A program made the translations under genes and the position numbers. Below the pieces are notes generated by a model. It was not told the origin of the DNA. It ran no database searches and saw nothing but the letters and a program-made list of their open reading frames with translations. A stretch of DNA of 64,000 bases from CALOCN01 sp942491735 (GTDB lineage Bacteria > Eisenbacteria > RBG-16-71-46 > JABDJR01), in NCBI GenBank assembly GCA_942491735.1, contig CALOCN010000013.1:62001-126000 (forward strand), written 5' to 3'. Shown one piece after another: positions 36,351 to 45,394 of the stretch. Numbering within the stretch: the stretch's first letter is position 1; every line of letters starts with the position of its first letter.

Positions 36351-37559
36351 CTAAGCCAAGGCGTCCAGGAAACGGGCCGCCGGCAGGCAACGGACCCCCT
36401 TCTCGATGAAGTCCCGTTCCCCGTTCAGGACCACCTGATAGGCGTGCGGAATCCCCAGGCGCTCCTTGAAATGGAGCAGGTTCGGATCGATGCGGGTCTG
36501 GGAGGTCTTGGCTTCAACGGCGAACCAGGGGGCTCCCTGGTAGGTGACCAGGAAATCCACCTCCCGCCCCTCCCGATCCCGGATGTAATGGAGTTCCACC
36601 TGGAACCCTTCCTGGTCGACCAGCCGGTGGCAGAGCTTGAGCAGGTGGGAGGCGACCAGGTTCTCGAATCGGGGACCGGCGGATGCGACGAGCGTCCAGT
36701 CCCAGAGGTACGCCTTGGGCATCTTGCGGAGGGTACGGGCCCGCGAGGAGGCAAAAGGCCGAATGCGGTAGGAGTAGTAGAGCCGGTCCAGGATCTCCAT
36801 CCAGCGGGTCAAGGCGCGATGACTGACCTCGAGATCCTCCCGGAGTGCGTTGATGGAAAGCGGCGCGGCCACGCGTTCGGGGAGCCGATCGGCCAGTTCC
36901 TGCAGGAGCGACAGGTCCCGGATGGACTCGAGGTCGCGGACGTCCTCGCGGAAGAAGCGATCCAACCGTTCCTTTTGCCAACGACGATGGGTTCGGTCGG
37001 ACCCTGCCGTGTAGGGCTCGGGGAATCCGCTGAACCGCAGGAGCGTGGCCAGGGTCTCGTCTCCGGTCGAAGCGGGAATCTCCAACTCCTGTCCGGGGGG
37101 GGCCAGTGGCTGGGACACGCGGTGGTTGATCTCGGCGCAGGTCAGGGGGTGGAGGCGGTGATGGTGATAGCGACCTTGGAGCGAGTCGCCCCCACGCCGG
37201 TAGACATCCAGATGAGCGCTGCCGGTAACCAGGAAACGGAGCCGGGGGTGGTGCTGGTCGTACTCGCCCTTGATCCAGCGCTTCCAGCCGCGCCACTTGT
37301 GCAGTTCGTCCAGAACGACCAACGCCTCCCCGCCGGGCCAGCGGGCGGCCTGGATTTCGCGCCGATCCTCCCGGCGATCCCAGTTGAGGTAGACGCTGGT
37401 CTCGGCGCGATCCAGAAGCCGCCGAGCCAGGGTGGTCTTTCCGACTTGGCGCGGCCCAGCCAGAAAGACCATCTTGTTCTGCAGGTCCTCGAGTATGGGG
37501 CGTTCGAGATCACGATCGAGCACAGACAGCATTTTATGCGCAAAAGCAAAAAAAGCCAT
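36351..37559 (-). CDS. AAA_14/DUF4143 family ATPase
   Basis: A 402-residue protein with Walker A (LAGPRQVGKTT), Walker B (ALVVLDELHK), sensor SGSAHLDV-like GSAHLD, and a DUF4143 C-terminal half ending in a nuclease-fold-like strand pair (GREVDFLVTYQGAPWFAVEAK region, with D and E-x-K as in PD-(D/E)xK folds). Family members are widespread in accessory regions and their function is not settled; DNA-associated and toxin-antitoxin-like roles have been proposed. Start is uncertain between ATG 37559 and ATG 37532; neither has a good ribosome site. The upstream DNA is unusually A-rich (see 37546-37587). The next gene on this strand starts 71 bases downstream. Confidence 0.85.
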   Translation of the reverse strand: MAFFAFAHKMLSVLDRDLERPILEDLQNKMVFLAGPRQVGKTTLARRLLDRAETSVYLNWDRREDRREIQAARWPGGEALVVLDELHKWRGWKRWIKGEYDQHHPRLRFLVTGSAHLDVYRRGGDSLQGRYHHHRLHPLTCAEINHRVSQPLAPPGQELEIPASTGDETLATLLRFSGFPEPYTAGSDRTHRRWQKERLDRFFREDVRDLESIRDLSLLQELADRLPERVAAPLSINALREDLEVSHRALTRWMEILDRLYYSYRIRPFASSRARTLRKMPKAYLWDWTLVASAGPRFENLVASHLLKLCHRLVDQEGFQVELHYIRDREGREVDFLVTYQGAPWFAVEAKTSQTRIDPNLLHFKERLGIPHAYQVVLNGERDFIEKGVRCLPAARFLDALA

Positions 37560-37587
37560 GACAAAAGTTGCTTTAAGGCAAAAAAAG
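37546..37587. repeat. Two direct copies of GCAAAAAAAG with phased A-tracts
   Basis: GCAAAAAAAG at 37546-37555 and 37578-37587, 32 bases apart (three helical turns), with smaller A-runs between. This is intrinsically bent-DNA-like and stands out in a GC-rich genome. It spans the possible starts of the ATPase gene and the shared intergenic region with the PhoD-like gene. Confidence 0.5.
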
Positions 37588-37690
37588 TACCAATGCGCTG
37601 AGTGGAATGTCCGGGTAAAATCATGTGTTGCAGCGCCTTACGCCCTCCGTGCTAGAGTAGCGGGGTCCTCACCCACGACAGGACGGATGC

Positions 37691-39154
37691 GTGCGAGTTC
37701 TTCTTGGTGGCGTACGGCAGACGAGTGTTCGGGCCCTGATCCTGGTCGAGGAGTCGGGTGATCCCTTGCCGCGCGTGCAAGCGGTGCTGCGTGGGCCGTT
37801 GGGCGCACCGCTACCGGGAGGCCGGCTTCGGGAGCTCCCGGTGGATCCGAGGCTCACCGCGGAGCTTGGGAGCCTGCGGCTTCTGGAGTACAGCCATACC
37901 GGCCTCGCCGCCGACACCTCCCACGCCTTGGCCGTGACCCACGGCAACCGGCCAACCCAGGTCCGCCCCTTTCGCACCCTCCCCGCTACGGACTCGGACC
38001 GGGAGCTGACCGTGGTTCTGGCCAGCTGCTACTACGGCCATTTCAACCGGGACGCCAGTTACCTCGCCGCGCTCCAATCCGACTTCTGCAAGGGCACCCA
38101 CTTCAAACTGCTGGTGGGCGACAACCTCTATGCGGATGTGGCCCCCGACCAGGAAGACCTCAAGGGCGGATTCCATGAGACCGCGCATCACTACCGGCAC
38201 TACTGGTGGGAGACCGGGTACGGGTCGGTGCTGGAACGGTTCCCCACCTACACGACCTGGGATGATCACGAGTTCTGGAACAACTATCCGGAGCCGCAGA
38301 AGCACCTGGGGCGGACCCGCGGAAACGACTATCACGAGTACAAGGCGGCGGGGCTCGAGTGCATGCGGGCGTTCCAGGCCGTTCTCAACGGACCGGTGGA
38401 AGATTCGGCAGCCGGACCATGGCAACGCTCCTATGAGATTGATGCCGGTCTGGTCAGCTTCCTTGTCGCGGACATCCGGTCGCAGCGCACCCGGCTCAAG
38501 AGCGGTGCGCCTCGGCTCATGCCGGAACGGGAGTTGCGGCACCTGGAACGGTGGGCGCGGACGTTGAAGCGACCGGGGGTTCTTGCTCTCGGTGCGCCCC
38601 TGTGGAAGGACACGGGGGGCAAGCACGACTACAACCCGGGCGACTTTGCGGCGCAACACGAGCGGATCTGGCGCGCCATCGCCGACTCCCCGGCCGACAT
38701 TCTCATCCTCAGCGGGGATATTCACACCAGCCGTGTCCTGGAGATGGCGGTAGGTGAGCGCACGGTGCACGAGGTGGTGTCCTCGCCCGCGTGTCACATT
38801 CCGGACTACCTGTCCTCGGTGGCCGGGTTCCTGGACATCGATTACCACCGTCAGGCGAAGAGCCAGGTCAAGGCGACGTTCGAGGCGCCGCCTACCTCGG
38901 TTGCGCCGCGGGTTCTCCGGTACCCGTTCGGCACTTCCGCCCAGAACACCTTTGCCGTGCTGCGGTTCTCCCGGACCGGGTCCGAGTACGTGAAGGTGGG
39001 TTGTTCCTTTGTCGAATTTGGAGATCGGGGTCCGGGGCGTCTGGCCACGGCCGACCCGTTGAAGTTCAAGGATGGCCCAACCTGGTCATCGCAGTTCCCG
39101 GTATGCCACCGGGATTGGCTCACCACCTTGCGGGTGCAACGCCCGAATCCATGA
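37691..39154 (+). CDS. PhoD-like metallophosphatase
   Basis: A 487-residue protein with a short beta N-domain and a PhoD-type metallophosphatase core: VVLASCYYG, LLVGDNLYADVAP, TTWDDHEFWNNY, FLVADIRSQR, and LILSGDIHTSRVLEM near the end supply the metal-binding Asp, Asn and His residues. There is no signal peptide, unlike classic PhoD, so it may act in the cytoplasm or be a phosphodiesterase of unknown substrate. The start is GTG 37691 with AGGA 9 bases upstream. It is followed after 7 bases by a permuted papain-fold gene, which suggests a shared pathway. Confidence 0.85.
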   Translation: MRVLLGGVRQTSVRALILVEESGDPLPRVQAVLRGPLGAPLPGGRLRELPVDPRLTAELGSLRLLEYSHTGLAADTSHALAVTHGNRPTQVRPFRTLPATDSDRELTVVLASCYYGHFNRDASYLAALQSDFCKGTHFKLLVGDNLYADVAPDQEDLKGGFHETAHHYRHYWWETGYGSVLERFPTYTTWDDHEFWNNYPEPQKHLGRTRGNDYHEYKAAGLECMRAFQAVLNGPVEDSAAGPWQRSYEIDAGLVSFLVADIRSQRTRLKSGAPRLMPERELRHLERWARTLKRPGVLALGAPLWKDTGGKHDYNPGDFAAQHERIWRAIADSPADILILSGDIHTSRVLEMAVGERTVHEVVSSPACHIPDYLSSVAGFLDIDYHRQAKSQVKATFEAPPTSVAPRVLRYPFGTSAQNTFAVLRFSRTGSEYVKVGCSFVEFGDRGPGRLATADPLKFKDGPTWSSQFPVCHRDWLTTLRVQRPNP

Positions 39155-39161
39155 GGTCCTG

Positions 39162-40001
39162 ATGCGTTACTCCAAACAAACCAAGCTGAACCCGATCCAG
39201 ATCAAGTCGACCGCGTCGGCGAAGACGTTTGTTGCCTCGATCGAGAAGGGCACCACCGTTTTCGAACGGGAAGGTGGGTTGCTGCTGGTGGGTGGGACGA
39301 GTCCCCGGAACATCGAAGTGCGCCGGGCGCAATCGTTCCTGCGCTGGGACCGATCCCCCAGCACCTGGTCCCACGCCGCCGTGCTCCTGCGTTGGCCCAA
39401 CAACGCCACTCCGCGGGATCTGGTGGGTGCTGAGATTTCATTGGAACCCGCGAACCCCCAGCAGCAGGTACCCGAGCGGGGCGGGGTGACCCTGTTCCGG
39501 GGATCGGACTATGCGAACCGCGAGCGGTATCCGCACCTCGCCTTCGCCACATTGTGTCGCCGGAAGGGATTGAAGAAGTCGGAGAACGACAAGGTGACCC
39601 ATGAGCTGAAGGGCCTCAAGGAGAAGATCCAGGAAGCCGCGCTCAACCCCAACAAGGACCGGGTGCGCTATCCCTTCTGGAACTGGACCGCGGTCTGGTC
39701 CGGGTACGCCATGAACCCGGAGTCGCGGGCCAATCCCCTCCTGGAAGCGATTCCCCACCCGGGTGCGGCCTTCTGTGAGTACGTCTATGGCGCGGCGGGG
39801 ATCGATCTCACCCCCGGGGCCCTGGAACCCAATGCGGCCCCCGAGGTTCTGTGGAGCACGCTCAAGTTCTGGCACGAGAGCGTGGAGGGGCTTGGGTGCG
39901 AGCTCAAGGTGTGGACCCTGGGCGAACGGGATGTGCCCCCGCGGCGGGAACCGCTTGAGGGGCAGCTCGAGGACGAGTACGCGGAGATGCTGAAGGGGTG
40001 A
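39162..40001 (+). CDS. Uncharacterised protein, probable permuted papain-fold (YiiX/NlpC-P60-like) enzyme
   Basis: ATG 39162 with GAGG 6 bases upstream; 279 residues. I do not recognise a named family with certainty. Two motifs fit the circularly permuted papain fold: an early His (TWSHAAVLLRW, His71) and a later Cys (GAAFCEYVYGAAGIDLTPG, Cys205), the reverse order of normal NlpC/P60 and the pattern of YiiX/YaeF-like proteins, where Cys is followed by E-x-V and GIDLTP. Such enzymes hydrolyse amide or lipid ester bonds. There is no signal peptide. It lies between a PhoD-like gene (7 bases before) and a TMTC-like gene overlapping it by 4 bases, so all three are one operon. Confidence 0.65.
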   Translation: MRYSKQTKLNPIQIKSTASAKTFVASIEKGTTVFEREGGLLLVGGTSPRNIEVRRAQSFLRWDRSPSTWSHAAVLLRWPNNATPRDLVGAEISLEPANPQQQVPERGGVTLFRGSDYANRERYPHLAFATLCRRKGLKKSENDKVTHELKGLKEKIQEAALNPNKDRVRYPFWNWTAVWSGYAMNPESRANPLLEAIPHPGAAFCEYVYGAAGIDLTPGALEPNAAPEVLWSTLKFWHESVEGLGCELKVWTLGERDVPPRREPLEGQLEDEYAEMLKG

Positions 40002-41818
40002 CACGCCAACAACTCCTTCTGATCGCCCTACTGCTGATCGGCGTTACCCTCGCCGTGTTCTGGCCGTCCCTAGACGGTGAGTTCCTGCGCTATGACGAAG
40101 AGGCGTACCTCACCCGGAACCCCATCGTCCAACAGGGGCTGACCGCGGACGGCGTGTCCTGGGCGTTCAGCCTGGACCCCGCCACCATCTACTGGCACCC
40201 CCTGACCTGGCTTTCCCACATGATCGATGTGGAGCTCTACGGGCTGGACCCGTGGGGGCATCACCTGGGGAGCGTGCTGCTGCATGCCCTGTGCACGGTG
40301 CTGCTGTTCCTGCTGCTGGTGCGAGCCACCGGCCTGCTGTGGCCTGCCGCGTGGGTCGCGGCGCTCTTCTCGCTGCATCCTCTCCACGTGGAGTCGGTGT
40401 GCTGGGCGGCCGAACGGAAGGATGTGCTGTCGGCTTTCTTCTGGATGCTCACCCTGCTGCTCTACGGGGAGTACGCGAAGCGACCGGTTGCGGGTCGGTA
40501 TGCCCTGGTGTTGATGGCTTTTGCCCTGGGCCTCATGGCCAAGCCCATGCTGGTTACGTTGCCGTTCGTGCTGCTGTTGTGGGATGTCTGGCCGTTGCGA
40601 CGGGTGGCGGACCGTGGATGGGGTCGGTTAGTGATGGAGAAGCTGCCGCTCCTGGTGCTGGCCGGAGCGGCGAGCGTGATGGCGTTTCTGGTCCAGCGGG
40701 ACCTGGGCGCGGTGAGCAAGCTGGGTGAGTTGCCGTTGGGGATCCGTTTGGGGAACGCGGTGGTTTCCTACGCGGCGTACCTGCGGGATACGGTGTGGCC
40801 GCTGGGGTTGACCACGTACTACCCGCACCCGCGTTTGGGATTGGATGGTGCGGACGTAGCGCTGGCGGGGGCCGCGCTGCTGGTGATCAGCGCCCTGGTC
40901 GTTTGGCAACGACGCCGGCTCTATCTTCCCGTGGGTTGGCTCTGGTACCTGGGCACCCTGGTTCCGGTGATCGGTGTTGTTCAGGCCGGTGATCAGGCCC
41001 GGGCGGACCGGTTCACCTACATCCCCTTGATAGGGGTGTTTGTCATGGTGGCCTTTGGGCTGCACGCCCTGCTTGCCGGTTGGGCGCACACCCGAGGCCG
41101 GCGTGTTGGCGTGGGGGCGCTGGCGGGGGTGGTGTTGGGCGCGTTGGTCTCGGTCACGTTGTTCCAGATCCAGACCTGGCAGAACTCCACCGCGCTGTGG
41201 GAACGGGCGGTGTCGGTGACGCGCGGAAACTACTTCGCTCACAACAATCTGGGGCAGGCCTACAACGATACCGGGCGGTTCGCGGAAGCGGCCGAGCAGT
41301 ACAGCACAGCCATCGCCTTCAATCCGTCCTGGCCCCAGGGCTACAGCAACCTGGGCAACGCGCTGGTCAAGAGCGGTCGGGTGGAGGAGGGAATCGCGCA
41401 GTTGGAGATCGCGCTGCAGAAGCAGAACGCGGTGACGGGAGGCCGCGGGGACGACATCACCGGCGTCATGCACTACAGCATGGGACTGGCCCTGGGCGCG
41501 GCGGATCGGCACGCGGAAGCGGTGACCCACCTGCAACGCGCGTTGGAGCTGAAACCGGAGTTTCCCGCCGCCAACTATGCCCTGGGCACCCGGTACGAAG
41601 CCCTGGGAGATCACGCCGCGGCAGTGGTTCAGTTTCGTGAGGCGCTGCGCGGGCAGCCGGGCATGATTCCCGCGCGCAACAACCTGGCCGTGGCGTTATT
41701 CCGCACCGGGGACTACGCCGGGGCGTGGGAACAGGTGCAGGCGTGCCGGGAGCAGGGGTTTGAGCCAGCCGAGGGGTTCGTGCGGGCGTTGACGGAAAGA
41801 ATGCCGGAGCCGCGGTAG
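39998..41818 (+). CDS. TMTC-like multi-pass membrane protein (putative GT-C glycosyltransferase) with C-terminal TPRs
   Basis: A 606-residue protein starting at GTG 39998, overlapping the previous stop (GTGA). Residues about 5-380 contain about 10 membrane segments with the TMTC/DUF1736 signature: LDGEFLRYDEEAYLTRNP in loop 1, WHPLTWLSHMIDVELYG, and HPLHVESVCWAAERKDVLS. Residues about 400-600 are TPRs (NYFAHNNLGQAYNDTGRFAE, WPQGYSNLGNALVKSGRVEE). Bacterial relatives are predicted polyprenyl-phosphate-dependent sugar transferases acting at the periplasmic face; the TPRs would bind the protein acceptor. It is the last gene of the operon starting at 37691. A 20-base palindrome (41857-41876) lies 38 bases after the stop. 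Confidence 0.85.
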   Translation: MTRQQLLLIALLLIGVTLAVFWPSLDGEFLRYDEEAYLTRNPIVQQGLTADGVSWAFSLDPATIYWHPLTWLSHMIDVELYGLDPWGHHLGSVLLHALCTVLLFLLLVRATGLLWPAAWVAALFSLHPLHVESVCWAAERKDVLSAFFWMLTLLLYGEYAKRPVAGRYALVLMAFALGLMAKPMLVTLPFVLLLWDVWPLRRVADRGWGRLVMEKLPLLVLAGAASVMAFLVQRDLGAVSKLGELPLGIRLGNAVVSYAAYLRDTVWPLGLTTYYPHPRLGLDGADVALAGAALLVISALVVWQRRRLYLPVGWLWYLGTLVPVIGVVQAGDQARADRFTYIPLIGVFVMVAFGLHALLAGWAHTRGRRVGVGALAGVVLGALVSVTLFQIQTWQNSTALWERAVSVTRGNYFAHNNLGQAYNDTGRFAEAAEQYSTAIAFNPSWPQGYSNLGNALVKSGRVEEGIAQLEIALQKQNAVTGGRGDDITGVMHYSMGLALGAADRHAEAVTHLQRALELKPEFPAANYALGTRYEALGDHAAAVVQFREALRGQPGMIPARNNLAVALFRTGDYAGAWEQVQACREQGFEPAEGFVRALTERMPEPR

Positions 41819-41856
41819 GAGAGTGCGGGCGGGTTGGGTCAGAGAACGCGTGATCG

Positions 41857-41876
41857 GAGTCCACCCGGGTGGACTC
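41857..41876. terminator. Perfect 20-bp palindrome after the PhoD/TMTC operon
   Basis: GAGTCCACCC followed by its exact reverse complement, with a second hairpin (GGACCC/GGGTCC, 8-base loop) at 41910-41929. Neither has a T-tract; they may end transcription or protect the 3' end, or be an operator for the small gene at 42002. Confidence 0.4.
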
Positions 41877-42001
41877 GGGCGACCCCTGTTCACTCCAGCT
41901 CCCTAGCCCGGACCCGTCCCTCCGGGTCCACACCGCGGGACGCCCTCCCCCCCCGGAACCCCCCGGCGGTGGGGTACACTCATCGTCAAGGAACTGCCCT
42001 C

Positions 42002-42646
42002 ATGCGATTCAACCTACCGGTCGTGCTCCTCGTCGTCTGCGCCGTGGTGACCATGGGTCCCAAGCTGGGTCCGCCGGACACCGGGGGGTGGACCGGGGCG
42101 CCCGCACTGGGCGGCTTCCGGGCCGAGATGACCTGCAACGAGGCGCCCTGTCACGGGGAGTTCCGGCTCAACCTCAACGGGCAGCTTGAGATCCTGGGGG
42201 TCCCGGATGCCTACACCCCAGGAACCACCTACACGCTCACCGTGCGGCTCACCTCTGCCATGAACCAGCTCTACCCGGCGCGTCGTTGGGGATTCGAGTG
42301 CGTTGTGCTGAGATTGGACACCGGGGTGAGCACGGGGACCGTCCATCCCGGCGATCTCAAGCTGGCGGAGAAACCCACCTACCCCGGTCGCACCTACATC
42401 AGCCATGACGGGCTGACCAACCTCCAGGGGATGGGGAGCCCGGTGAGCTGGGAGTTCGCGTGGGAGGCGCCGCCGGAATCCGTGGGCCCCATCGCGTTCT
42501 ACGCCGCGGGAAACGCTGGGGACGGCGACGGCACCAAGGCGGGCGACGCGATCTATACGGCATCGGCGACGACGGTTGCGGCGGCGACTCCCGTGGTGAG
42601 ACGGACCTGGGGACAGATCAAGCGGAGCGCCTCGCGCAACCGGTGA
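42002..42646 (+). CDS. Small exported choice-of-anchor V/Reeler-like protein with a haem c-like motif
   Basis: ATG 42002 with AAGGAACT 8 bases upstream; 214 residues. Signal peptide MRFNLPVVLLVVCAVVTMGP. A motif CNEAPCH (C-x4-C-H) follows near residue 43, where related FCB proteins have a CxxCH-type haem c site; the x4 spacing is also known in some cytochromes. The rest is a beta-sandwich resembling Reeler/choice-of-anchor V domains (TPGTTYTLTVRLTSA, RRWGFECVVLR, VSWEFAWEAPPESVGPIAFY). It ends in a basic tail (KRSASRNR). Role unknown, exported. The next gene is convergent. Confidence 0.75.
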   Translation: MRFNLPVVLLVVCAVVTMGPKLGPPDTGGWTGAPALGGFRAEMTCNEAPCHGEFRLNLNGQLEILGVPDAYTPGTTYTLTVRLTSAMNQLYPARRWGFECVVLRLDTGVSTGTVHPGDLKLAEKPTYPGRTYISHDGLTNLQGMGSPVSWEFAWEAPPESVGPIAFYAAGNAGDGDGTKAGDAIYTASATTVAAATPVVRRTWGQIKRSASRNR

Positions 42647-42757
42647 TCCCCGTTTTTAGCGAGCCGCCCCGCACGTCACGGCGCCCGGCAGCGCCAGCTT
42701 CGACCGGCGCGTCGCGGAAGTCGCCCGGGATCCCCACCCGCGCGCGGTCCTTGTGAC

Positions 42758-45352
42758 CTACTCGTTCCCCTGCCAGTTCAGCACGAAACGAATGGGCTGG
42801 CCACCGGTGATTTGATCCGGGTTTTCGATCATCCAGAAGGTATCGTCGCCGGCCACGCTGTAGACGATGGATCGATCCGGGTCCACGTGCGAGGTGAACA
42901 GTCTTGTCGGACGCTCGATGTAGGGTTTGCCGTTCTCGAACTGGATGGGTGTTTCCATCAGCGTCACGTCATCGGCAAGGTAGTAGATCCTGGTTCCGTC
43001 CGCAGACCAGCGAGGTGCCTCACCGCCTTCGGTCGAAACCTGCCGGCGACCGGTCAGGGCGGGAAAGTCCTGGAGATAGATCTGGCGCGTACCCGATCGT
43101 TGGGATTGGTAGACGATCCACTTTCCGTCCGGGGAAAACTGACCCTGGAGGGCGTCGTCGATCAGCCTGCGGGTCTCTCCGGATTCCAGGTCGTGAATCC
43201 ACAGGGAGATATCGCCCTCGCCCGTTCTGCTCCACATGAGGTATCGCCCGTCGCGGGACCAGTCATGGGTGCAGTCGTCCACGGCTTTTGAGTTGGTGAC
43301 GAACTGCTGTGAGCCGACTCCGCTGGCCGGGATGATGCAGATGTTGCTGCTGTCGGCATGGGCGAGAAGCGTCCCGTCCGGGGACCAGACCGGATCGTCG
43401 GCCTGTCCGTTGAACGTCATGCGCGTTGTCACGCCCCGATTGATCTCAAAGACCCAAAGGTCGAATTCGTTGGCCTCGACATCGAACTTCGAGTAGGCGA
43501 TCTGGTCGCCTTGCGGAGAGAGCGCCGGATCGCTGATCGCGCCAAGGTGGGTGAAGGAGTCAAGGACATCCCCCGCCCGACTGTAGTGGGCGAGCCGTGA
43601 CGTGCTCACGTCCGAAGCAGTGGGCAAGTACGCCACCCGGCCACCCCGGGAGACCGAATAGACCGCGCGCCCGAAGTTGGAGCTGACATGGAGTCCCGTG
43701 AGGACGGTCCGGGGATCTCCTGTGAAGGTGGCGCTAGCCTCATCAAAGGGCCGTGCGAACAGGACGTCTTCGTTCATGTAGTAGAGCAGACCGTCCCGGT
43801 ACTCGGCCTGGGTGAATCCCGGAATCAGAAGCTTGGCCGTGTCTCCCTCCGCTTGATAGAACACGCCATCCGGGTTCCCAAGACCCAAGTAGAGAAGCCC
43901 GTGGTCCAGGAACTGCGGCCAACGGTGTGAGAATTCGCCTTCTTTCAGGGTCGTACGATCTTCCGGCGTACCTCCCAGGGCGTCGATGGTCTGGAGCCCG
44001 CTGTTGAACCGGGGCGAAAAGACGATCGTCCCGTCCTCGTGCCAGGCACCCCCGCGTCCGCTGCCCGCCTCGCAGAGACTGATGGGAGCGCCCCCGACCA
44101 CCGGGACCCGTCTCAGGTGGGTTTCATTGAAGAAGCCGATCTGGGATCCATCTGGAGACCAGAAGGGATTGATGGCGCCATCGGTTCCACTGATCCGGTG
44201 GCTCTCCCCGTCGGCCAGGTTGCGCACCCACAATGAACGCTTACCAAGCGAGTCCGCGGTGGCAAAGGCCAGGCGCGTGCCGTCCGGGGAGAAGGCGAGG
44301 TGGCCGCCGCTCGCCGGCATGAGCTGCTCGGCGGGTGGCAGGAGAATGGCACCCTGGATGGTCTGCTGAGGTGGGGTGGGCTTGAGGGTCCAGGCCAATG
44401 CGGCCGCGAGAACGGTCAAGACAAGCAGGGCGGGGACGAGGAGCTTGGGGATGCCACGAGCGGCGGGTGCGGATACAACCTGGGGCTCGGGTGTTTCGTC
44501 GCTCTCCCCTGCTTCCAGGAGAATCCGCGCCTCGCCGATATCCCGCAGGCGCTGCTTGGGATTCTTGGTGAGGCAGCGCTCAATGAGATGACGCAATGCG
44601 CGCGGCGTGGTGTCGGGAAGCGTGCTCCAGTCGGGCTCGCTCTTGAGCACCGAAGCCAGGATGTCCGAAACGGTGTCCCCTTCGAAGGTCTGCTTTCCGG
44701 TGAGCAACTGGAACAGCACCACGCCGTAGGCCCAGATGTCGGTGCGCTTGTCCACCCGCTGACCGCGGGCCTGTTCCGGGCTCATGTAGGCCGCGGTGCC
44801 CAGGATGACGTTGGCTCCGGTCATCATGCCGGTGAGGGTGGGCGATTGGGTGAGCGCCGGGTTGGACTCGGACGGGTCGCCCTCGATGGCCTTGGCCAAA
44901 CCGAAGTCCAGCACCTTGATCTGACCGTCCGGGCGCATGAGGATGTTGGCCGGTTTGAGGTCGCGGTGGATCACGCCGCTCTCGTGGGCGGCTTCCAGGG
45001 CGTCGGCGACCTGCTTCGCGATGGGAATCACGTTCTCGGGGGTGAGGGGGCCGCGTTGGAGCGCGATGGCCAGGTCCTCGCCCTCGACCAGTTCCATGAT
45101 GAGACACTGGTGCCCTTCGGATTCCTCCAGGCCGTAGACCGCGGCAATGTTGGGATGGTTGAGCGAAGCGAGGAGCTGGGCCTCGCGCTCGAACCGGCCC
45201 AGGCGTTCGGGGTCCTCCAGGAGATGGGACGGGAGCACCTTGATGGCCACATCCCGTTTGAGCTTGGAGTCCTGGGCGCGATAGACCTCGCCCATGCCGC
45301 CCTCACCGATCTTGTCGACGATGGAGTAGTTGGAGAAGGACTTGCCGATCAT
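42758..45352 (-). CDS. Eukaryote-like Ser/Thr protein kinase with PD40/TolB-type beta-propeller tail
   Basis: A 864-residue protein. Kinase: GEGGMGEVY, Lys38 (DVAIKVLP), HRDLKPAN, DFGLAK, GTAAYMSPEQARG, all catalytic residues present. A membrane segment follows (LLVPALLVLTVLAAALAWTL, about residue 300-325), then WD40-like PD40 blades (LAFSPDGTRLAFATAD, NPFWSPDGSQIGFFNE, PRWSADGTRIYYLADD) making a probable extracytoplasmic propeller sensor. Propeller rather than TPR sets it apart from the other three kinases. GGAG lies 9 bases before the ATG. Its gene starts 42 bases after the upstream kinase stop, so the pair forms one operon. Confidence 0.92.
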   Translation of the reverse strand: MIGKSFSNYSIVDKIGEGGMGEVYRAQDSKLKRDVAIKVLPSHLLEDPERLGRFEREAQLLASLNHPNIAAVYGLEESEGHQCLIMELVEGEDLAIALQRGPLTPENVIPIAKQVADALEAAHESGVIHRDLKPANILMRPDGQIKVLDFGLAKAIEGDPSESNPALTQSPTLTGMMTGANVILGTAAYMSPEQARGQRVDKRTDIWAYGVVLFQLLTGKQTFEGDTVSDILASVLKSEPDWSTLPDTTPRALRHLIERCLTKNPKQRLRDIGEARILLEAGESDETPEPQVVSAPAARGIPKLLVPALLVLTVLAAALAWTLKPTPPQQTIQGAILLPPAEQLMPASGGHLAFSPDGTRLAFATADSLGKRSLWVRNLADGESHRISGTDGAINPFWSPDGSQIGFFNETHLRRVPVVGGAPISLCEAGSGRGGAWHEDGTIVFSPRFNSGLQTIDALGGTPEDRTTLKEGEFSHRWPQFLDHGLLYLGLGNPDGVFYQAEGDTAKLLIPGFTQAEYRDGLLYYMNEDVLFARPFDEASATFTGDPRTVLTGLHVSSNFGRAVYSVSRGGRVAYLPTASDVSTSRLAHYSRAGDVLDSFTHLGAISDPALSPQGDQIAYSKFDVEANEFDLWVFEINRGVTTRMTFNGQADDPVWSPDGTLLAHADSSNICIIPASGVGSQQFVTNSKAVDDCTHDWSRDGRYLMWSRTGEGDISLWIHDLESGETRRLIDDALQGQFSPDGKWIVYQSQRSGTRQIYLQDFPALTGRRQVSTEGGEAPRWSADGTRIYYLADDVTLMETPIQFENGKPYIERPTRLFTSHVDPDRSIVYSVAGDDTFWMIENPDQITGGQPIRFVLNWQGNE

Positions 45353-45394
45353 TGAGGGGTTCTCCGGGGGGGCTCGGGAAAAGGACGAGGAAGT

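Noticed and set aside
36280..36390. An upstream extension of the kinase to 36390
   Set aside because: It would overlap the DUF4143 gene, adds a Pro-rich stretch absent from the other kinases, and the TTG at 36279 has a Shine-Dalgarno and aligns with the starts of the paralogues.
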